A stretch of 5,845 bases of DNA, taken from positions 1-5,845 of the forward strand of contig CANREU010000104.1 of NCBI GenBank assembly GCA_947629725.1. Reading direction: 5' to 3'. The notes below the pieces were generated by a model. It worked only from the letters and a program-made list of their open reading frames with translations. It did not search any database and was not told where the DNA came from. The DNA is from an uncultured Clostridia bacterium (lineage in GTDB: Bacteria > Bacillota > Clostridia > Christensenellales > Borkfalkiaceae). Shown in pieces: positions 4,808 to 5,845 of the stretch; positions within the stretch are counted from its first letter, which is position 1, and each line of letters opens with the position of its first letter. A program made the position numbers and the translations under genes.

Positions 4808-5662
4808 TTATTCTTCGCCGCTCTCCTCTGCGGGCTCTTCCTTCTCTTCCTCCGCCGAACGCTTGAAACGGAGCTCCTCGAGCGGGAAATCGCGGTAGAT
4901 GAGGGCGCCGTCCTTTTCGATCTTCACCCGCACCGTCATCTTGAGCATGTTCTCGCCGACGACGATCCCCCTTCCCTCGGGGCTGCCCACCGTGCTCCCC
5001 ATCTTGGGCATCTTCTTCGAGACGCCCGCATAATACTCGTTTTCGTAGGAAAGACAGCACATGAGCCTGCCGCACAGCCCCGAAATTTTGCCGGGATTGA
5101 GGGAGAGCCCCTGGTTTTTCGCCATCTTGATGGAGACCTTCTTGAAGTCGGGCATCGCCCCCGCGCAACAGCACTCCCTGCCGCAGGGCGCGATCCCGCC
5201 GAGGATCTTCGTCTCGTCGCGGATGCCCACCTGTTTGAGTTCGATGCGGATGCGGAACACCGCCGCAAGGTCCTTCACGAGCTCGCGGAAGTCCACCCTC
5301 CCCTCCGCCGTGAAGGTGAAAATGACCTTGCTCCCGTCGAAGGTGAACTCGCAGTCGATGAGTTTCATGGGGAGCCCGCGCGCGGCGATCTTCTCCTTGC
5401 AGATCTTCATCGCCTCGGGGCGGCGCTCCTCGTTCTTTTTCACCGTTTCGAGGTCGCGCTCGGTGGCGATCCGGAGGATGTTTTTGAGGGGGGTGACGAT
5501 GTCCTTTTCATCCGCCTCATGTTTGGGGTCGGCAACGGTCGCAAACTCCTGTCCGCGCGCCGTCTCCACGACGACCCCCTGCCCCCTCTTGAGCTCGAGC
5601 CCTCCCGGGCCGAAGTAATACGGCTTGCCGCCGTGTCTGAATTTTACGACAACGACTTCCAT
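4808..5662 (-). CDS. ricT: PSP1-family protein RicT (YaaT)
   Basis: This encodes a 284-residue PSP1-domain protein (B. subtilis RicT is about 275). In B. subtilis, RicT acts with RicA (YmcA) and RicF (YlbF) in an Fe-S-containing complex that directs RNase Y to certain mRNAs and affects Spo0A activation, competence and biofilm formation. The N-terminus (MEVVVVKFRHGGKPYYFGPG) and VVETARGQE (31-39) are family-typical. The cysteine motifs CGRECCC (160-166) and CGRLMCC (197-203) and the stretch VSIKMAKNQGLSLNPGKISG (176-195) are strongly conserved in the family and probably supply cluster ligands. The C-terminus (about 268-284) is an acidic glutamate-rich tail. The ATG at 5662 lies 8 nt after AAGGAG and overlaps the holB end by 19 nt, the usual holB-yaaT linkage. 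ricA and ricF are not in the window. Confidence 0.95.
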   Translation of the reverse strand: MEVVVVKFRHGGKPYYFGPGGLELKRGQGVVVETARGQEFATVADPKHEADEKDIVTPLKNILRIATERDLETVKKNEERRPEAMKICKEKIAARGLPMKLIDCEFTFDGSKVIFTFTAEGRVDFRELVKDLAAVFRIRIELKQVGIRDETKILGGIAPCGRECCCAGAMPDFKKVSIKMAKNQGLSLNPGKISGLCGRLMCCLSYENEYYAGVSKKMPKMGSTVGSPEGRGIVVGENMLKMTVRVKIEKDGALIYRDFPLEELRFKRSAEEEKEEPAEESGEE

Positions 5663-5845
5663 CTCTCTTTCTCCTTTCCGATCCTGAGCGCGAGGGCGTA
5701 TGCCGCCTGCCCGAGATTCGCGTTGAACTGTATGTCACGCTCCGCGTCGGCGACAAAGCCTACGGCGGAGACGAGGGCGCCCGCGGGATACTCTTCCGCG
5801 ATCCTCTCCGCCTGCCCCGCGAGGGCGGCGTAGCTGCCCATGCCG
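5644..5845 (-). CDS. holB: DNA polymerase III delta' subunit, C-terminal end (partial)
   Basis: The frame is open from the window edge to a TAA at 5646-5644, giving about 66 residues of the C-terminus. The 5' part, including all ATPase-like motifs, lies outside the window. The visible end (ERDIQFNANLGQAAYALALRI) resembles the C-terminal clamp-loader domain of HolB-type delta' subunits, which commonly end with an N-x-N-x-x-x-A-L-like stretch. The call rests on this and on the well-known holB-yaaT gene order, with a 19-nt overlap into ricT. Taken alone, the fragment would be too short for a firm assignment. Confidence 0.75.
   Translation of the reverse strand, partial: GMGSYAALAGQAERIAEEYPAGALVSAVGFVADAERDIQFNANLGQAAYALALRIGKEKERWKSLS

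Overview
The window is GC-rich chromosomal DNA, probably from a spore-forming member of the Bacillota (class Clostridia, perhaps an uncultured gut lineage). The evidence is a spmA-spmB sporulation pair behind a near-perfect SigE-type promoter, and a block on the other strand in the order holB, ricT(yaaT), ferredoxin, trmN6(yabB), rsmI. That block is a variant of the Bacillus subtilis holB-yaaT-yabA-yabB-yazA-yabC cluster. Genus-level placement is not possible by eye.

Layout. Positions 1-191 are non-coding. They hold a degenerate 29-30 bp tandem repeat, a nested-hairpin (three-way junction) element, and the spmA promoter. spmA (192-749) and spmB (746-1255) are on the plus strand and overlap at GTGA. 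Positions 1256-1496 are a non-coding, AT-richer convergent interval. It holds a 13-bp perfect hairpin (likely spmAB terminator), a SigA-type promoter, a candidate small RNA of about 100 nt, and a strong hairpin terminator. A polytopic Wzy_C/O-antigen-ligase-family protein (1497-2951, minus) follows, with its own promoter. Then come rsmI (3029-3832), trmN6 (3829-4500), a 56-residue 2[4Fe-4S] ferredoxin (4558-4728), ricT (4808-5662) and the C-terminal end of holB (5644 to the window edge), all on the minus strand.

How the genes work together. The minus-strand block is transcribed from the window's right edge leftwards. holB and ricT overlap, and trmN6 and rsmI overlap by ATGA. The ferredoxin has its own promoter and strong ribosome-binding site, with a hairpin-plus-U-tract directly behind it, so trmN6-rsmI expression probably depends partly on read-through. 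Roles are replication clamp loading (HolB), RNA processing and developmental control (RicT), electron transfer (ferredoxin), and tRNA and 16S rRNA methylation (TrmN6, RsmI). SpmA and SpmB act in late sporulation (core dehydration). The ligase-like protein probably handles a cell-surface polysaccharide.

The most interesting points are regulatory. spmA and the ligase gene both appear to have leaderless or near-leaderless mRNAs. An unannotated sRNA-like locus sits between spmB and the ligase gene. A ferredoxin occupies the place where B. subtilis has yabA, next to the Fe-S protein RicT. I found no clear new multi-gene defence or metabolic system in this window.
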